From: Dyella acidisoli
GTDB taxonomy: Bacteria; Pseudomonadota; Gammaproteobacteria; Xanthomonadales; Rhodanobacteraceae
Assembly (NCBI RefSeq): GCF_030160295.1
Contig: NZ_BSOB01000025.1
Span: 220,305 to 284,304 of the forward strand
Length of the DNA stretch: 64,000 nucleotides
Direction: 5' to 3'
Shown here: piece after piece, positions 45,145-55,231 of the stretch
Layout: each line of letters opens with the position of its first letter
Position numbering within the stretch: the stretch's first letter is position 1
The notes under the pieces: generated by a model
Told to the model about the DNA's origin: nothing
Seen by the model: only the letters and a program-made list of their open reading frames with translations
Databases searched by the model: none
Program-made: the position numbers and the translations under genes

Positions 45145-45606
45145 ATGCGTCATTACGTGGCTACGACCGCTTCGCGTCTGCTTGGCATCCTGCATGCTTG
45201 GCGCTGGCTGGGTCCGTTGGTGGTGCGGCTGGTATTCGGCTACTTCTGGCTGGAAACCGGCATCGCCAAGGTGCATAACCTGGATGGTTTCACCCAGCGC
45301 TTCGTGGGCTGGGGCATCCCTCATCCGGCTTTCAGCGCGGCCCTGTCGGCCTGGACGGAGCTGGTCGGCGGACTGCTGCTGATGCTGGGCCTGTTCACCC
45401 GATTGGTCACCATCCCGATGATCATCAACATGATCGTGGCGGTAACGCTGGTGGTATCGACCAACCTGATGGGATTGGACGACTACGTCGAAGCCGACGA
45501 AGTGGTCTACTCGCTGATCTTTTTCTGGTTCCTGATCGCGGGGCCGGGGAAGGTGAGCCTGGATACGCTGATTGCGCGCTGGCTACACATCCGCACGTAC
45601 GAGTGA
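45145..45606 (+). CDS. DoxX-family membrane protein of the bufferin locus
   Basis: A 153-residue, four-segment DoxX-like inner membrane protein. ARLVFGYFWLETGIAKVHNLDGF-like N-terminus and the helix WTELVGGLLLMLGLFTRL are typical. DoxX proteins accompany DUF692/DUF2063 genes in many bacteria (HvfX); function unknown. ATG at 45145 has AGGA 9 bases upstream. Divergent from bufA. Confidence 0.85.
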   Translation: MRHYVATTASRLLGILHAWRWLGPLVVRLVFGYFWLETGIAKVHNLDGFTQRFVGWGIPHPAFSAALSAWTELVGGLLLMLGLFTRLVTIPMIINMIVAVTLVVSTNLMGLDDYVEADEVVYSLIFFWFLIAGPGKVSLDTLIARWLHIRTYE

Positions 45607-45623
45607 TCGGTGACGCGGTGACG

Positions 45624-45664
45624 TAGGTTGGGTTACCCCGGACTTGATCCGGGGGTAACCCAAC
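45624..45664. repeat. Palindrome between doxX and the LysE gene
   Basis: GTTGGGTTACCCCGGA and TCCGGGGGTAACCCAAC form a 16-bp stem with one bulge and a five-base loop. The outer GTAGGTTGGGTTA shows membership in the REP family of 9442-9526. It can terminate both convergent genes. Confidence 0.75.
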
Positions 45665-45665
45665 G

Positions 45666-46304
45666 TCAATGCTCAAGGAACGAAAGCAGCAGCTTGCCTG
45701 CAATGCCCCACATCACCAAGGCAATGAGCACGTCCAACACGCGCCACGCCATCGGCTTGCGGAACAGCGGCGCCAGCAGGCGCGCGCCATATGCAAGGCC
45801 GAAGAACCAGATGAACGAAGCTGTGGCTGCACCGATGCCGAAAAACGCACGCGGCCACGGTGCGGGCCATGGCGCGGCCAGGCTGCCGATCAGCAGCACC
45901 GTATCGAGATAGACGTGTGGATTGAGCCAGGTAAAACCAGCGCACGTGGCAAGCACCCGCCATACGCTGCCGGTATCGTTATGCGCGTCGGCAGTAAGCA
46001 CTTCCGGATGGAAGGCACGCCGCAATGCCTTGATGCCGTACCACGCCAACACCAACGCACCCACGCACGCCACGACCATCAGTAGTCGCGGGTGCTGTCC
46101 AACGGCCGCACCTAAACCACCCACACCGGCCGCAATCAGCACGGCATCGGATAGTGCGCAAAACAGCGCTACCGGAAACCGATGCGATTGCAGCAAGCCC
46201 TGCCGCAGCACGAAGGCGTTCTGTGCCCCGATCGCGATGATCAGCGAAGCGCCGAGCAGCAGCCCGGCGAGAAGCGGTGCGTGCGAAGAGGCTGCTGCGA
46301 TCAA
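45666..46304 (-). CDS. LysE/ArgO-family amino acid exporter
   Basis: A 212-residue LysE-family exporter with about six hydrophobic segments. [17 protein letters not shown] and the later [20 protein letters not shown] are ArgO/LysE landmarks; substrate probably arginine or lysine. The start is TTG at 46304, overlapping the gshA stop (TTGA), with AAGGAG 9 bases upstream; coupling to gshA is therefore likely. Confidence 0.88.
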   Translation of the reverse strand: MIAAASSHAPLLAGLLLGASLIIAIGAQNAFVLRQGLLQSHRFPVALFCALSDAVLIAAGVGGLGAAVGQHPRLLMVVACVGALVLAWYGIKALRRAFHPEVLTADAHNDTGSVWRVLATCAGFTWLNPHVYLDTVLLIGSLAAPWPAPWPRAFFGIGAATASFIWFFGLAYGARLLAPLFRKPMAWRVLDVLIALVMWGIAGKLLLSFLEH

Positions 46305-47668
46305 TACGCAAACTCCTTGAAGACGGGGTCCACGCTGCCGTTCCATTCACTGTGGAACAGCTCCAGCTTGCGTTCGGCAGGTGTCTGGTTGGCTTCCACG
46401 ATTTCGATCAGCGGTTCGAGGAAGATGCTTTCGTCCACGCCGTTGCGATTGAGCCGATGGCGGCGCTTGAGTCCATGTGCGGCGATACGCAGCGCTTCGC
46501 GCGCCAAGTCGCGCACGGTGCCGCCGCGGAACGGCAGCTTGATGGCGTGTTTCGGCACGCCATCGCGCAGGGCATGGCGTTCTTCGCGGGTGAAATCCTT
46601 CACCAGTTCCCAGGCCGAATACAGCGCCTCGTCGTCGTAGAGCAGTCCGACCCAGAAGGCCGGCAGTGCGCACAGGCGATTCCAGGGGCCGCCATCCGCA
46701 CCGCGCATTTCCAGGTACTGCTTCAGGCGCACTTCGGGGAAGGCGGTGGTGAGGTGGTCGCCCCAGTCCTTCATGGTGGCGCGCACGCCAGGCAATTCCT
46801 CGAGCGTGCCGGCCATGAAGCGTTTGAAATCCTTGCCGGCCAGATCGATGTAGTGGCCATCCTGGTAACTGAAGTACATCGGCACGTCGAGCATGTAATC
46901 GACATAGCGCTCGTAGCCGAAACTGTCTTCGAAGACGAAATCGAGCATGCCGGTGCGATCCGCGTCGGTATCCGTCCACACGTGCGAGCGATAGGACAGA
47001 TAGCCGTTCGGCTTGCCCTCGGTAAACGGCGAATCGGCGAACAGCGCAGTGGCGATCGGTTGCAGGGCGAGGCTGGTGCGGAACTTGCGCACCATGTCGC
47101 CTTCGCTTTCGAAATCGAGGTTCACCTGCACGGTGCAGGTGCGGGTCATCATGTCCAGGCCGAGCGAACCGACCTTGGGCATGTACTCGCGCATGATCTT
47201 GTAGCGCCCCTTGGGCATCCACGGCATTTCATCGCGTCGCCACTTGGGCTGGAAACCCATGCCCAGGAAGCCGAGCCCGAGACCATCGGCTACGGAGCGC
47301 ACTTCTTCCAGGTGGGTGTTCACTTCGCAACAGGTCTGGTGGATGGTTTCCAGCGGCGCGCCGGAAAGCTCCAGCTGGCCGGCCGGTTCCAACGTGATGT
47401 TGGCCTTGTCGCGTATCAGCGCCACGGGTATCTCGCCTTCGCGGGCGATGTCCCAGCCGTAGCGTTCGGCAATGCCTTCGAGCAACGCACGAATGCCGTG
47501 CTCGCCTTCGAATGTCGGCGGGCTTAAATCGTTGGTGCGAAAGCCGAACTTCTCATGCTCGGTGCCGATGCGCCACGCTTCGTGCGGCTTTTCGCCGGCA
47601 GCGAGATAGTCGATCAATTGCTGGCGACCGTAGATCGGGGTGCTTTTGACGGCACTGGGTATGGACAC
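46301..47668 (-). CDS. gshA: Glutamate-cysteine ligase
   Basis: A 455-residue ATP-grasp-independent ligase that makes gamma-glutamylcysteine, the first step in glutathione. [31 protein letters not shown] and [12 protein letters not shown] are plant/alphaproteobacterial-type GSHA signatures rather than the E. coli type. The start is GTG at 47668 ([14 protein letters not shown]). The stop overlaps the exporter start. Confidence 0.9.
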   Translation of the reverse strand: MSIPSAVKSTPIYGRQQLIDYLAAGEKPHEAWRIGTEHEKFGFRTNDLSPPTFEGEHGIRALLEGIAERYGWDIAREGEIPVALIRDKANITLEPAGQLELSGAPLETIHQTCCEVNTHLEEVRSVADGLGLGFLGMGFQPKWRRDEMPWMPKGRYKIMREYMPKVGSLGLDMMTRTCTVQVNLDFESEGDMVRKFRTSLALQPIATALFADSPFTEGKPNGYLSYRSHVWTDTDADRTGMLDFVFEDSFGYERYVDYMLDVPMYFSYQDGHYIDLAGKDFKRFMAGTLEELPGVRATMKDWGDHLTTAFPEVRLKQYLEMRGADGGPWNRLCALPAFWVGLLYDDEALYSAWELVKDFTREERHALRDGVPKHAIKLPFRGGTVRDLAREALRIAAHGLKRRHRLNRNGVDESIFLEPLIEIVEANQTPAERKLELFHSEWNGSVDPVFKEFAY

Positions 47669-47803
47669 GGGGCAAGCCTCACGGGAAGAGCCCCCGACTA
47701 TGGAGGCAGTGCAACGCCGCAAAAAGGGGGCGGGGATGAAAAAATTGTACGGGACGGTACAGCTAAAGAATAGACAGCGTCGAGATGGCCTCAGCGCGAA
47801 TCG

Positions 47804-49315
47804 TTAGCCTGTTCCCTGTTCCTCATCGCCCGCTTCCAGAAATGTCACGCGCATCCGCGCTCCTGTCCCTTCATGAGCATCCAGGATTTCGAATCGCGCA
47901 CGATGGCTGCGGGCGATTTCTTCGACAATCGCCAGCCCCAGGCCGCTGCTTTGTCCGTCGCTGCCGGCAGCACGATAGAAACGCTCGCGCACGCGCTCGC
48001 GTTCGGCAGGGGGAATGCCGGGGCCGCTGTCTTCCACTTCCAAATAGGCGGCGCCGTCGTGTCGACCACAACGCAGCGTGATGCGGCCGCCGTCCGGCGT
48101 GTGGCGGATGGCGTTGTCGAGCAGGTTGATCAGCAATTCATGCAGCAGCCAAAGCACGCCATGCACCTGGGCAGGCTCGCATTCCGCACCCAGGTCGATG
48201 TTGCGTGCGATCGCGCGATCCAGCATGGAATCGGCCACGGTGCCGATCAATGCTTCGAGCTGCACGTCGGCGAAATCGCCGGGGTTGTGCGCGGAAGGTT
48301 CGGCGCGCGCAAGGGCGAGCAACTGGTTGGCGGTGTGCGCCAGGCGATCCACGCTGTCCTGCAGGCGTGCGATGCGCTCCTGCTGGGCTTCGTCGCTGGT
48401 TTCGCTGCCTAGGACTTCCAATTGCGCCTTCAGGCCAGTCAGCGGCGTGCGCAATTGATGCGCGGCGTTGGTGAGGAAATGCTGTTGAGCCTGCGCCGCG
48501 TCGCGCACTGTCAGCAGCAGCGTGTTGAGCGATTGCACCAGCGGGCGCACTTCGTTCGGAATCGGTTCCAGCGGCAGCGGCTGCAGTGATTGCGGTTGCC
48601 GGTGCGTGATCCGTTCGCGCAGGCGATTGATCGGACGCAAGGCGACAGTGATGCCCAGCAGGCACAAGCCCAGCACCAGTACGAGTTGGATGCCATCGCT
48701 TATGCCAATGACCGTATCCAGCCGGCGCACGCCACGATCGCGGCGATGCACGGTTTCGCCCACAGTGACGATGACCGGCTCGCCACTCACTTGCGTGCGA
48801 TAGCTGACGACGCGCAGCGCCAATTGTTCGTAGGTGACGTCGGTATAGCTGAGGGTGCCGGTGCCCTGTGCGATCGGCAGGTTTTGATCGCCAGCCAGGG
48901 TGTGGCCATCAGGCAGACTGACGCGATAGAGAAAGTTGTCCCGTGCGCCGGGAAACAAGTGCGCCCATACCGTTGGCCGGCCGTTGGGATCGAAACCCAT
49001 CGGCGGCCTCTCGCCAATATCGTCAGGAGGCGGCGCCGCCGGGGGTGGTTCCGTGCCGGGCGGATGCAGTGGCAACGGGCCGAAATCGGGTTTTTCGAGA
49101 TAAATTTGCCCATCTGGCGCACGTTTCAGATGCGCCGCAATCGCCGCCGCCGCACGCGAGAGTGCGCGATCGAAGGCGTCGTACATCGGGGTGACGTAGG
49201 TTCGATGATCCGCCCAAATGCTGAGGATCAGCAGCAGCAGCAACGGCAGCAGCAGATAGCCGAGCAAGCGGCCGCGAATACTCGGCGCGCGTCTGAGTTT
49301 GGACCCCGTAGACAT
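47804..49315 (-). CDS. Sensor histidine kinase (QseC/TctE-like)
   Basis: A 503-residue membrane sensor. Hydrophobic segments at about 17-34 and 207-226 flank a Pro-rich periplasmic sensor (35-205). HAMP-like region 228-260; phospho-acceptor His286 in NAAHQLRTPL; N box NLLDNAIRH; G boxes DSGPGIPP and SSGLGLAIV. ATG at 49315, 14 bases after the response-regulator gene. Signal unknown. Confidence 0.92.
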   Translation of the reverse strand: MSTGSKLRRAPSIRGRLLGYLLLPLLLLLILSIWADHRTYVTPMYDAFDRALSRAAAAIAAHLKRAPDGQIYLEKPDFGPLPLHPPGTEPPPAAPPPDDIGERPPMGFDPNGRPTVWAHLFPGARDNFLYRVSLPDGHTLAGDQNLPIAQGTGTLSYTDVTYEQLALRVVSYRTQVSGEPVIVTVGETVHRRDRGVRRLDTVIGISDGIQLVLVLGLCLLGITVALRPINRLRERITHRQPQSLQPLPLEPIPNEVRPLVQSLNTLLLTVRDAAQAQQHFLTNAAHQLRTPLTGLKAQLEVLGSETSDEAQQERIARLQDSVDRLAHTANQLLALARAEPSAHNPGDFADVQLEALIGTVADSMLDRAIARNIDLGAECEPAQVHGVLWLLHELLINLLDNAIRHTPDGGRITLRCGRHDGAAYLEVEDSGPGIPPAERERVRERFYRAAGSDGQSSGLGLAIVEEIARSHRARFEILDAHEGTGARMRVTFLEAGDEEQGTG

Positions 49316-49329
49316 GCGCCGGCTGCGTC

Positions 49330-49995
49330 TTAAGTGTCGTCGAGGCGATATCCCAGGCCACGTATACCGCGCACAGTGGCGGCTTCGCCCAGTTTCGCGC
49401 GCAGACGGGACACGTGTACTTCGATCGCGTTGCCGGAGATTTCCTCGTCCCAGCTCACGATGGCCTGGATAAGCCGTTCCTTGCTCACCACTCGGCCGCT
49501 GTGATGGGCCAGGCATTCGAGGATGGACCATTCGCGGCGGGTGAGCTCGAGCACACGCCCGCCGTCGTCGATGGCGCGGCGGCCGGCAAGATCGATGCGC
49601 AGGCGTCCCACCACCATTTCGTTGGCGGTGGCAGCGGTGGCACGGCGGATCAGTGCACGGCAACGCGCCGCCAGTTCGGGCAGGGCAAAAGGCTTGACCA
49701 TGTAGTCGTCCGCGCCCAGATCCAGCGCGTTGACGCGATCGTCCAAGCCATCGCGTGCCGTCGCGATCAGTAGCGGCAACGCGCTGCCATCGCGGCGCAG
49801 GCGACGCACCAGGGTCAAGCCATCTTCGCCGGGCAGACCAAGGTCCACGATGGCGAGATCGTAGTGGGTGACGTCCAGGCGGCTTTGTACGGATTCGGCA
49901 TCGGTTACCGGGTCGACTACGTAGCCAGCGGTAGCCAGGCCGCGCACGATGGCATCGGAAACCAAGGGATCGTCTTCAACGAGCAGTATGCGCAT
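49330..49995 (-). CDS. OmpR-family response regulator (QseB-like)
   Basis: A 221-residue regulator: receiver domain with EDD near 7-9, phospho-acceptor Asp in LAIVDLGLPGEDG and Lys in DDYMVKPF, then a winged-helix DNA-binding domain (GRAIDDGGRVLELTRREWSIL, VEVHVSRLRAKL-like). Partner of the downstream kinase. Target unknown. Confidence 0.94.
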   Translation of the reverse strand: MRILLVEDDPLVSDAIVRGLATAGYVVDPVTDAESVQSRLDVTHYDLAIVDLGLPGEDGLTLVRRLRRDGSALPLLIATARDGLDDRVNALDLGADDYMVKPFALPELAARCRALIRRATAATANEMVVGRLRIDLAGRRAIDDGGRVLELTRREWSILECLAHHSGRVVSKERLIQAIVSWDEEISGNAIEVHVSRLRAKLGEAATVRGIRGLGYRLDDT

Positions 49996-50130
49996 ACGAC
50001 CGACGAAGTATTAGGTCGCAAAATCCTATCAGCTAATGCCGCATTTATCTGTCATGTAATAGGAGCAACCGCAGACCGTATCGACCGGGCGCTACAATGC
50101 GCACCCTAAAAATCAGTAGCGCCGTGCCCC

Positions 50131-50472
50131 ATGTCCGAGATCCCTGCTTGCCCGATTTGCCGCAAGGAACACACCTATCCCGATGGCGATCTCTACATTT
50201 GTCCGGATTGCGGGCATGAATGGCTGCAGCAAGCCACAGCCCATGAAGAAGCCGAGCAGATCGTGCGCGACGTGAACGGTAATGTGCTGAAGAGCGGCGA
50301 TAGCGTCATCGTGATCAAGGATCTGAAGGTGAAGGGCGCGTCGATTCCGCTGAAGCAGGGCAGCGTGATCCGCAACATCCGCTTGATCGATGGCGATTCG
50401 GAACACATTGAAGGGCATTCCGACAAGATCAAGGATCTGGTGCTCAAGGTCTGCTTTTTGAAGAAGGCTTGA
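50131..50472 (+). CDS. yjdM: Zinc-ribbon protein YjdM (PhnA family)
   Basis: A 113-residue small protein with an N-terminal zinc ribbon, CPICRKEHTY and CPDCGHEW, then a PhnA-like beta domain (VRDVNGNVLKSGDSVIVIKDLKVKG). The historical phosphonate role is not supported for this family. Stands alone between divergent and convergent neighbours. Confidence 0.93.
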   Translation: MSEIPACPICRKEHTYPDGDLYICPDCGHEWLQQATAHEEAEQIVRDVNGNVLKSGDSVIVIKDLKVKGASIPLKQGSVIRNIRLIDGDSEHIEGHSDKIKDLVLKVCFLKKA

Positions 50473-50508
50473 GGGGCTAGAGCGGATTCAAGTAATTACA
50501 GTGTCGTC

Positions 50509-50588
50509 ACCCCATTGGCGAAAGCTGGGGTCCAGCGCCTTTGATGTGGAAAAGTCACTGGATCCCAGCTTTCGCCAATGGGATGACG
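50509..50588. repeat. Palindromic repeat pair downstream of yjdM
   Basis: CACCCCATTGGCGAAAGCTGG and its inverted relative CCAGCTTTCGCCAATGGGATG lie about 20 bases apart, and each can also fold alone. This is another family of spacer palindromes, with the same outer GTC...GAC ends as 4384-4424. Confidence 0.7.
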
Positions 50589-50616
50589 GCAAGGTAAAGG
50601 TGGTCATCCTGCTTAA

Positions 50617-50650
50617 CGAAAAAGCCGCCCTGTAGGCGGCTTTTTCGTGA
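50617..50650. terminator. Rho-independent terminator between yjdM and rho
   Basis: A perfect 13-bp stem CGAAAAAGCCGCC / GGCGGCTTTTTCG with loop CTGTA (50617-50647) has T-runs on both strands. It ends the rho transcript on the minus strand (20 bases after the stop) and can serve the plus-strand yjdM. Confidence 0.92.
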
Positions 50651-50667
50651 GAGCTTTTACACAATGC

Positions 50668-52452
50668 TCAACGCTTCATCGAATTGAAGAACTCGTCATT
50701 CGACTTGGTGTTCTTCATCTTGTCGAGCATGAACTCCATCGCAGCCAGTTCATCCATCGGATGCAACAGCTTGCGCAGGATCCAGATCTTGGCGAGCAGA
50801 TCGGGTTCGATCAGCAGATCCTCGCGGCGCGTGCCGGAGCGATTGATGTCGATGGCCGGATACACGCGCTTCTCGGAGATACGGCGAGACAAGTGCACTT
50901 CCATGTTGCCGGTGCCCTTGAACTCTTCGTAGATCACCTCGTCCATCTTGCTGCCGGTGTCGATCAGCGCGGTGGCGATGATGGTGAGCGAGCCGCCTTC
51001 TTCCACGTTACGTGCGGCGCCGAAGAAGCGCTTCGGACGCTGCAGTGCGTTCGCATCCACACCGCCGGTAAGCACCTTGCCGGAGCTCGGCACCACGGTG
51101 TTGTAGGCGCGGGCTAGACGGGTGATCGAGTCGAGCAGGATCACAACGTCTCGCTTATGTTCGACCAGGCGCTTGGCGCGCTCGATCACCATTTCGGCAA
51201 CCTGCACGTGACGCACGGCCGGTTCGTCGAAGGTGGAGCTGATCACTTCGGCGCGCACGGTGCGGGCGATTTCGGTGACTTCTTCCGGACGCTCGTCGAC
51301 CAGCAGGATGATCAGGTGCACGTCCGGATGGTTGTACTGGATGGCATGCGCGATGTTCTGCAGCATCATCGTTTTACCGGATTTCGGCTGCGACACGATC
51401 AGGCCGCGCTGGCCGCGGCCGATCGGCGCGACCAGGTCGAGAATGCGGGCGGTGATGTCTTCGGTCGAACCGTTGCCGCGTTCCAGGTGGAAAGCCTTGC
51501 GCGGGAACAGCGGCGTCAGGTTCTCAAACAGCATCTTGTTCTTCGATGCTTCCGGCGGATCGCCGTTGATGTCGTCGACCTTCAGCAGCGCGAAGTAGCG
51601 CTCGCCTTCCTTCGGGTGACGCACGCGTCCGGTGATGTAGTCGCCGGTGCGCAGGTTGAAGCGGCGAATCTGGCTGGGCGACACGTAGATGTCGTCAGGA
51701 CCGGCCAGGTACGACTCGTCGGCCGAACGCAAGAAGCCGAAGCCGTCCTGCAGAATTTCCAGCACGCCTTCGGCCCAGATGCCACCGCCCGAGCGGGCGT
51801 GAGCCTTCAGGATGTTGAAGATCACGTCTTGACGGCGTTGGCGCGCGACGCCTTCCTGGATGCCGAGCGATTCGGCGAATTCCAGCAATTGAATCGGATT
51901 CTTGCGCTTAAGCTCAGTCAGGTTGATGACGCGGTCGTTGCTGCCGATGTCGGCATTTTCGTCATCCACCGGCAGGCCATGCGGATTGCGCGGCGGGCCG
52001 CCACCGCCCGGACCCTGCGGACGCTGGCCGCGCTCATGACGGCGGCGGCGGTTGCGGTCGTTGCGGTCGTTTCGATCATTGCGGCGGTCGTTGCCTTGGC
52101 CATGCTGGCCCTGGCTCTGTTGCTGCCCGCCGCCATTGCCGTTGCCACCCTGTTGCTGGGCGTTGTCGCGCGGCTCCTGCGCTTCGCTGCTCTGACCGTT
52201 GCCGTAGCGCAGCGGTTCCTGCGTGGGTGAAAAAGCAGGGGGGGCCTCGGAGCGCGCTTCGGCGGGAGGGGGCTGGCGCTCGACGGCGGGTGCCGGCGCC
52301 TCGCTGGTTCTCTCTCTAGGCGGGCTTGCTTCACCGGCTGGAGCGGCGGATCGGCGTGGCGAACGAGTACGGGTAGGCGTTTCAGTCACAGGCTTTGAGT
52401 CGGCGCGAATGGCGTCGGAAGAATCTTTGCTTTCGATATCGGACACGGGCAA
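50668..52452 (-). CDS. rho: Transcription termination factor Rho with a long disordered N-terminus
   Basis: A 594-residue hexameric RNA helicase, about 175 residues longer than E. coli Rho. Residues 1-170 are low-complexity: Pro/Ala/Glu-rich, then Gln/Asn/Gly-rich, then an Arg/Asp/Asn repeat ([13 protein letters not shown]) and [18 protein letters not shown]. The conserved part follows: [16 protein letters not shown], the cold-shock-like site [15 protein letters not shown], Walker [11 protein letters not shown], and [10 protein letters not shown]. It lies downstream of trxA with a long hairpin in between. Confidence 0.97.
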   Translation of the reverse strand: MPVSDIESKDSSDAIRADSKPVTETPTRTRSPRRSAAPAGEASPPRERTSEAPAPAVERQPPPAEARSEAPPAFSPTQEPLRYGNGQSSEAQEPRDNAQQQGGNGNGGGQQQSQGQHGQGNDRRNDRNDRNDRNRRRRHERGQRPQGPGGGGPPRNPHGLPVDDENADIGSNDRVINLTELKRKNPIQLLEFAESLGIQEGVARQRRQDVIFNILKAHARSGGGIWAEGVLEILQDGFGFLRSADESYLAGPDDIYVSPSQIRRFNLRTGDYITGRVRHPKEGERYFALLKVDDINGDPPEASKNKMLFENLTPLFPRKAFHLERGNGSTEDITARILDLVAPIGRGQRGLIVSQPKSGKTMMLQNIAHAIQYNHPDVHLIILLVDERPEEVTEIARTVRAEVISSTFDEPAVRHVQVAEMVIERAKRLVEHKRDVVILLDSITRLARAYNTVVPSSGKVLTGGVDANALQRPKRFFGAARNVEEGGSLTIIATALIDTGSKMDEVIYEEFKGTGNMEVHLSRRISEKRVYPAIDINRSGTRREDLLIEPDLLAKIWILRKLLHPMDELAAMEFMLDKMKNTKSNDEFFNSMKR

Positions 52453-52597
52453 ACCTCACGGGGCGCCGTTGATGACAGGAGGGAGGACGAGCGTTGCGCG
52501 GAACGCGCAGAGGGCCGGACAGCCCCGATGGGAAGGAATCTAACACCCGTCGCGCAGCGCCGTAAAGGGCGGCTGCAGCGACGGTTTATGCGACGGT

Positions 52598-52768
52598 TCT
52601 CAGAGTCCGCCTATGACCCATGAGCGACTCGCGTTGCGCCTGAGCGGTCGCCATGCGGCAGCGCGCGGCTTGACCAGACAGCCAGTCTGGCGCTGCGCCA
52701 CGCGCTACCACCTGACGACCGCTCAAACACAACGTGAGCCACTCATAGGCCATAGACAAACTCTCAGA
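52598..52768 (-). ncRNA. Long structured leader hairpin upstream of rho (candidate regulatory RNA)
   Basis: The 311-bp trxA-rho spacer has no ORF but a large palindrome. Arms 52598-52650 and 52716-52768 align over 53 positions with 12 mismatches; by my count 10 of these would be G-U pairs in the minus-strand RNA, the strand of trxA and rho. The loop carries the nested palindrome CAGACAGCCAGTCTG (52675-52689), which recurs in slightly different form at 1106-1120. This fits a folded RNA or a dispersed palindromic repeat; which is not decidable here. Confidence 0.6.
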
Positions 52769-53090
52769 TCGTCTTGTCGATGATCTGCTTGAGCTGCCCC
52801 TTGCTCACCGCGCCGATCTGGGTGGCTTCCACCTTGCCGTTCTTGAACACCATCAGCGTGGGAATGCCGCGCACGCCATAGGTGCGGGGGGTTTTCTGGT
52901 TGTGGTCGATGTTCAGCTTCACCACGCGCAGCTTGCCGTCATATTCCTTCGCCAGCTCGTCCAGCGCCGGGGCGATGGCTTTGCAGGGGCCGCACCATTC
53001 GGCCCAGAAATCCAGCAATACGGGTGTATCGGACTTCAGCACTTCCTGGTCGAAGTTGTCGTCGCTCGTATGGGTAATCAATTCGCTCAC
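52764..53090 (-). CDS. trxA: Thioredoxin 1
   Basis: A 108-residue thioredoxin with active site WCGPC (Cys33, Cys36), cis-Pro in [12 protein letters not shown]. Conserved gammaproteobacterial order rhlB/trxA/rho. It is the probable electron donor of the msrC-type enzyme in this window among others. Confidence 0.97.
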   Translation of the reverse strand: MSELITHTSDDNFDQEVLKSDTPVLLDFWAEWCGPCKAIAPALDELAKEYDGKLRVVKLNIDHNQKTPRTYGVRGIPTLMVFKNGKVEATQIGAVSKGQLKQIIDKTI

Positions 53091-53450
53091 CGTGGGTCTC
53101 CAGGGCTAAGGCGGGGTGGGGTTAAGACCGCGTGCCAATCATCAGTTACACTAGTGGAAGTGCCCATGGGGCGCGGGTCGATCCGGGAAGTGGAGTCAGT
53201 GCCGTTGCGGCATGTCTTTCATTCCAGCGTAAGTCGGGACGCGATTCAAGCGATTCAAGGGCACCCCAGCCACCGCCCGGCCGGCATAGGTGAAGCCCGC
53301 TTCACAAGCCGCTTCACCTATGCCGGAGGGGTGTAGCCATCCTATCGACGCCTGTTGTGCGTCGCATCCATCCACCGTCCCAAGGTTGCCAGACTGACTG
53401 CGGGACCGGGCCCAGGCGCTCGATCGCCGGCTCGTACCAGATTCCCTTTC
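53091..53450. other. 360-bp divergent spacer with a perfect palindrome
   Basis: No ORF is convincing. CCGGCATAGGTGAAGC (53281-53296) and GCTTCACCTATGCCGG (53311-53326) form a perfect 16-bp inverted repeat with a 14-base loop. Promoters for trxA (minus) and rhlB (plus) must lie here; I cannot place them. Confidence 0.5.
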
Positions 53451-55118
53451 ATGTCCCAAACCGTACTTACTGAAACCTTCTTTACCCAATTCGATTTGCA
53501 TCCGCTGTTGCAGCAAGGTCTGGACGAAGCAGGCTTTGCACGCTGCACCCCGATCCAGGCGTTGACCCTGCCGATGGCGCTCATCGGCCGCGACGTCGCC
53601 GGCCAGGCCCAGACCGGCACCGGCAAGACCTGCGCCTTCCTGGTCGCCATGATGAACCGGTTGCTGACCCGGCCAGCCGTGGCCGAACGCAAGGATGCCG
53701 ATCCACGCGCGCTGGTGATCGCACCCACGCGCGAGCTGGCCATACAGATCGAGAAAGATGCCAAGAACATCGGCCGCTACACGGGCCTGCGCACCGCGCT
53801 GATCTACGGTGGCGTCGACTACGACAAGCAGCGTCAGCAACTGAAAGACGGCTGCGACATCATCATCGCCACACCGGGCCGACTGCTCGACTACTACAAG
53901 CAGAACGTGTTCGGCTTCAACGGCGTGGAAGTGATGGTGATCGACGAAGCCGATCGCATGTTCGATCTCGGCTTCATCAAGGACGTGCGCTTCATCTTCC
54001 GCCGCCTGCCGGCGCGCGAACAGCGTCAGGTGCTGCTGTTCTCTGCCACGCTGTCGCATCGCGTGCTGGAGCTTGCTTACGAGCACATGCACAACGCCGA
54101 GAAGCTGACGGTGGAAACCGACAACGTCACCGCCGACCGCGTGCGGCAGGTGGTGTACTTCCCGGCCAAGGAAGAAAAGATGCCGCTGCTGCTCAACTTG
54201 CTTGAGCGCACGAAGGCCGAACGCAGCATCATTTTCGTCAACACCAAGGCAGCTGCCGAACGCATCACCGAGCGTGTGAAGCGCCAGGGCTATCGTGTTG
54301 GCGCATTGTCGGGCGACGTGCCGCAGCTCAAGCGTCAGAAGCTGCTGCAGCGCTTTCAGGATGCCCAGCTCGACGTGCTCGTCTGCACCGACGTGGCTGC
54401 GCGTGGCCTGCATATTCCAGCGGTCAGTCACGTGTTCAACTACGACCTGCCGCAGGATGCCGAGGACTACGTGCACCGCATCGGCCGCACCGCGCGTCTT
54501 GGCGCTGAAGGCGATGCGATCAGTTTCGCCTGTGATCTGTATGCGATGTCGCTCCCGGATATCGAAACCTACATCGGCCAAAAGATTCCGGTAGCCAACC
54601 TGGATCAGGAACTGCTGGTCATGCCGCAACCGAAGCAAATCGATGCGCAGTACGCCGCCGAGGTCGCTGCGGACAGTGCGGAGTTCGGTGACAAGGTCAC
54701 GCCGCGCGGCGACGCCAAGCCCACTGGTTCGCGTGAACGTCGTGGTGGCCGCGGTGGCGAACGCTCGGGTTCTTCCGAGCAGCGGCAACGACGCGACGAT
54801 CGTCCGCGCAAACCGCGTGAAGACCGCCATGCAGCAGCGAGCGAAGAAAAGGCTGCGATTCCTGCACAAGCACCTGCCGCTGCATCTGCAGAGGAAGGCG
54901 CAAGTGGCGAAGGCAAGCGTCGTCGTCGGCGTGGTGGTCGCGGTCGCCGTCGTTCGGGCACGGCGCCAGCAGCCGAGGTTGCCGTCAATCAAGCCGCCGC
55001 ACCGAGCGCCAATCGTCCGTCGCGACAGGTAGTGGCGCAGTCGCCTTCGGGCGAGCAGGCCGCGCCGCAGAAGCTCGGTTTCTTCCGCCGTCTTGCGCGT
55101 TTGTTCACCGGTCGCTGA
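53451..55118 (+). CDS. rhlB: DEAD-box RNA helicase RhlB
   Basis: A 555-residue helicase: Q motif [14 protein letters not shown]...PIQALTLP, Walker [13 protein letters not shown] box, SAT, and [10 protein letters not shown]. The C-terminal tail (about 420-555) is unusually long and rich in Arg, Ser, Ala and Gln with repeated RRRR-type runs ([10 protein letters not shown]), probably RNA-binding and disordered. Normal RhlB is about 420 residues. ATG at 53451; residues encoded upstream belong to the spacer. Confidence 0.93.
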   Translation: MSQTVLTETFFTQFDLHPLLQQGLDEAGFARCTPIQALTLPMALIGRDVAGQAQTGTGKTCAFLVAMMNRLLTRPAVAERKDADPRALVIAPTRELAIQIEKDAKNIGRYTGLRTALIYGGVDYDKQRQQLKDGCDIIIATPGRLLDYYKQNVFGFNGVEVMVIDEADRMFDLGFIKDVRFIFRRLPAREQRQVLLFSATLSHRVLELAYEHMHNAEKLTVETDNVTADRVRQVVYFPAKEEKMPLLLNLLERTKAERSIIFVNTKAAAERITERVKRQGYRVGALSGDVPQLKRQKLLQRFQDAQLDVLVCTDVAARGLHIPAVSHVFNYDLPQDAEDYVHRIGRTARLGAEGDAISFACDLYAMSLPDIETYIGQKIPVANLDQELLVMPQPKQIDAQYAAEVAADSAEFGDKVTPRGDAKPTGSRERRGGRGGERSGSSEQRQRRDDRPRKPREDRHAAASEEKAAIPAQAPAAASAEEGASGEGKRRRRRGGRGRRRSGTAPAAEVAVNQAAAPSANRPSRQVVAQSPSGEQAAPQKLGFFRRLARLFTGR

Positions 55119-55231
55119 ATCATCGCGTACGCCGTCGCGAAATTACGTGGCGGCGCTTTCGCGAAATCTACGCATAACGCCAAGGCATCCCTTATCCTTG
55201 CCGCCATCGGTTTAGGGATACGGGGAATGCG

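Noticed and set aside
46277-47527. 416-codon plus-strand frame over gshA
   Set aside because: Antisense shadow of a clear glutamate-cysteine ligase.
53196-54992. 598-codon frame on the minus strand opposite rhlB
   Set aside because: It mirrors the DEAD-box gene and shows low-complexity composition without motifs.
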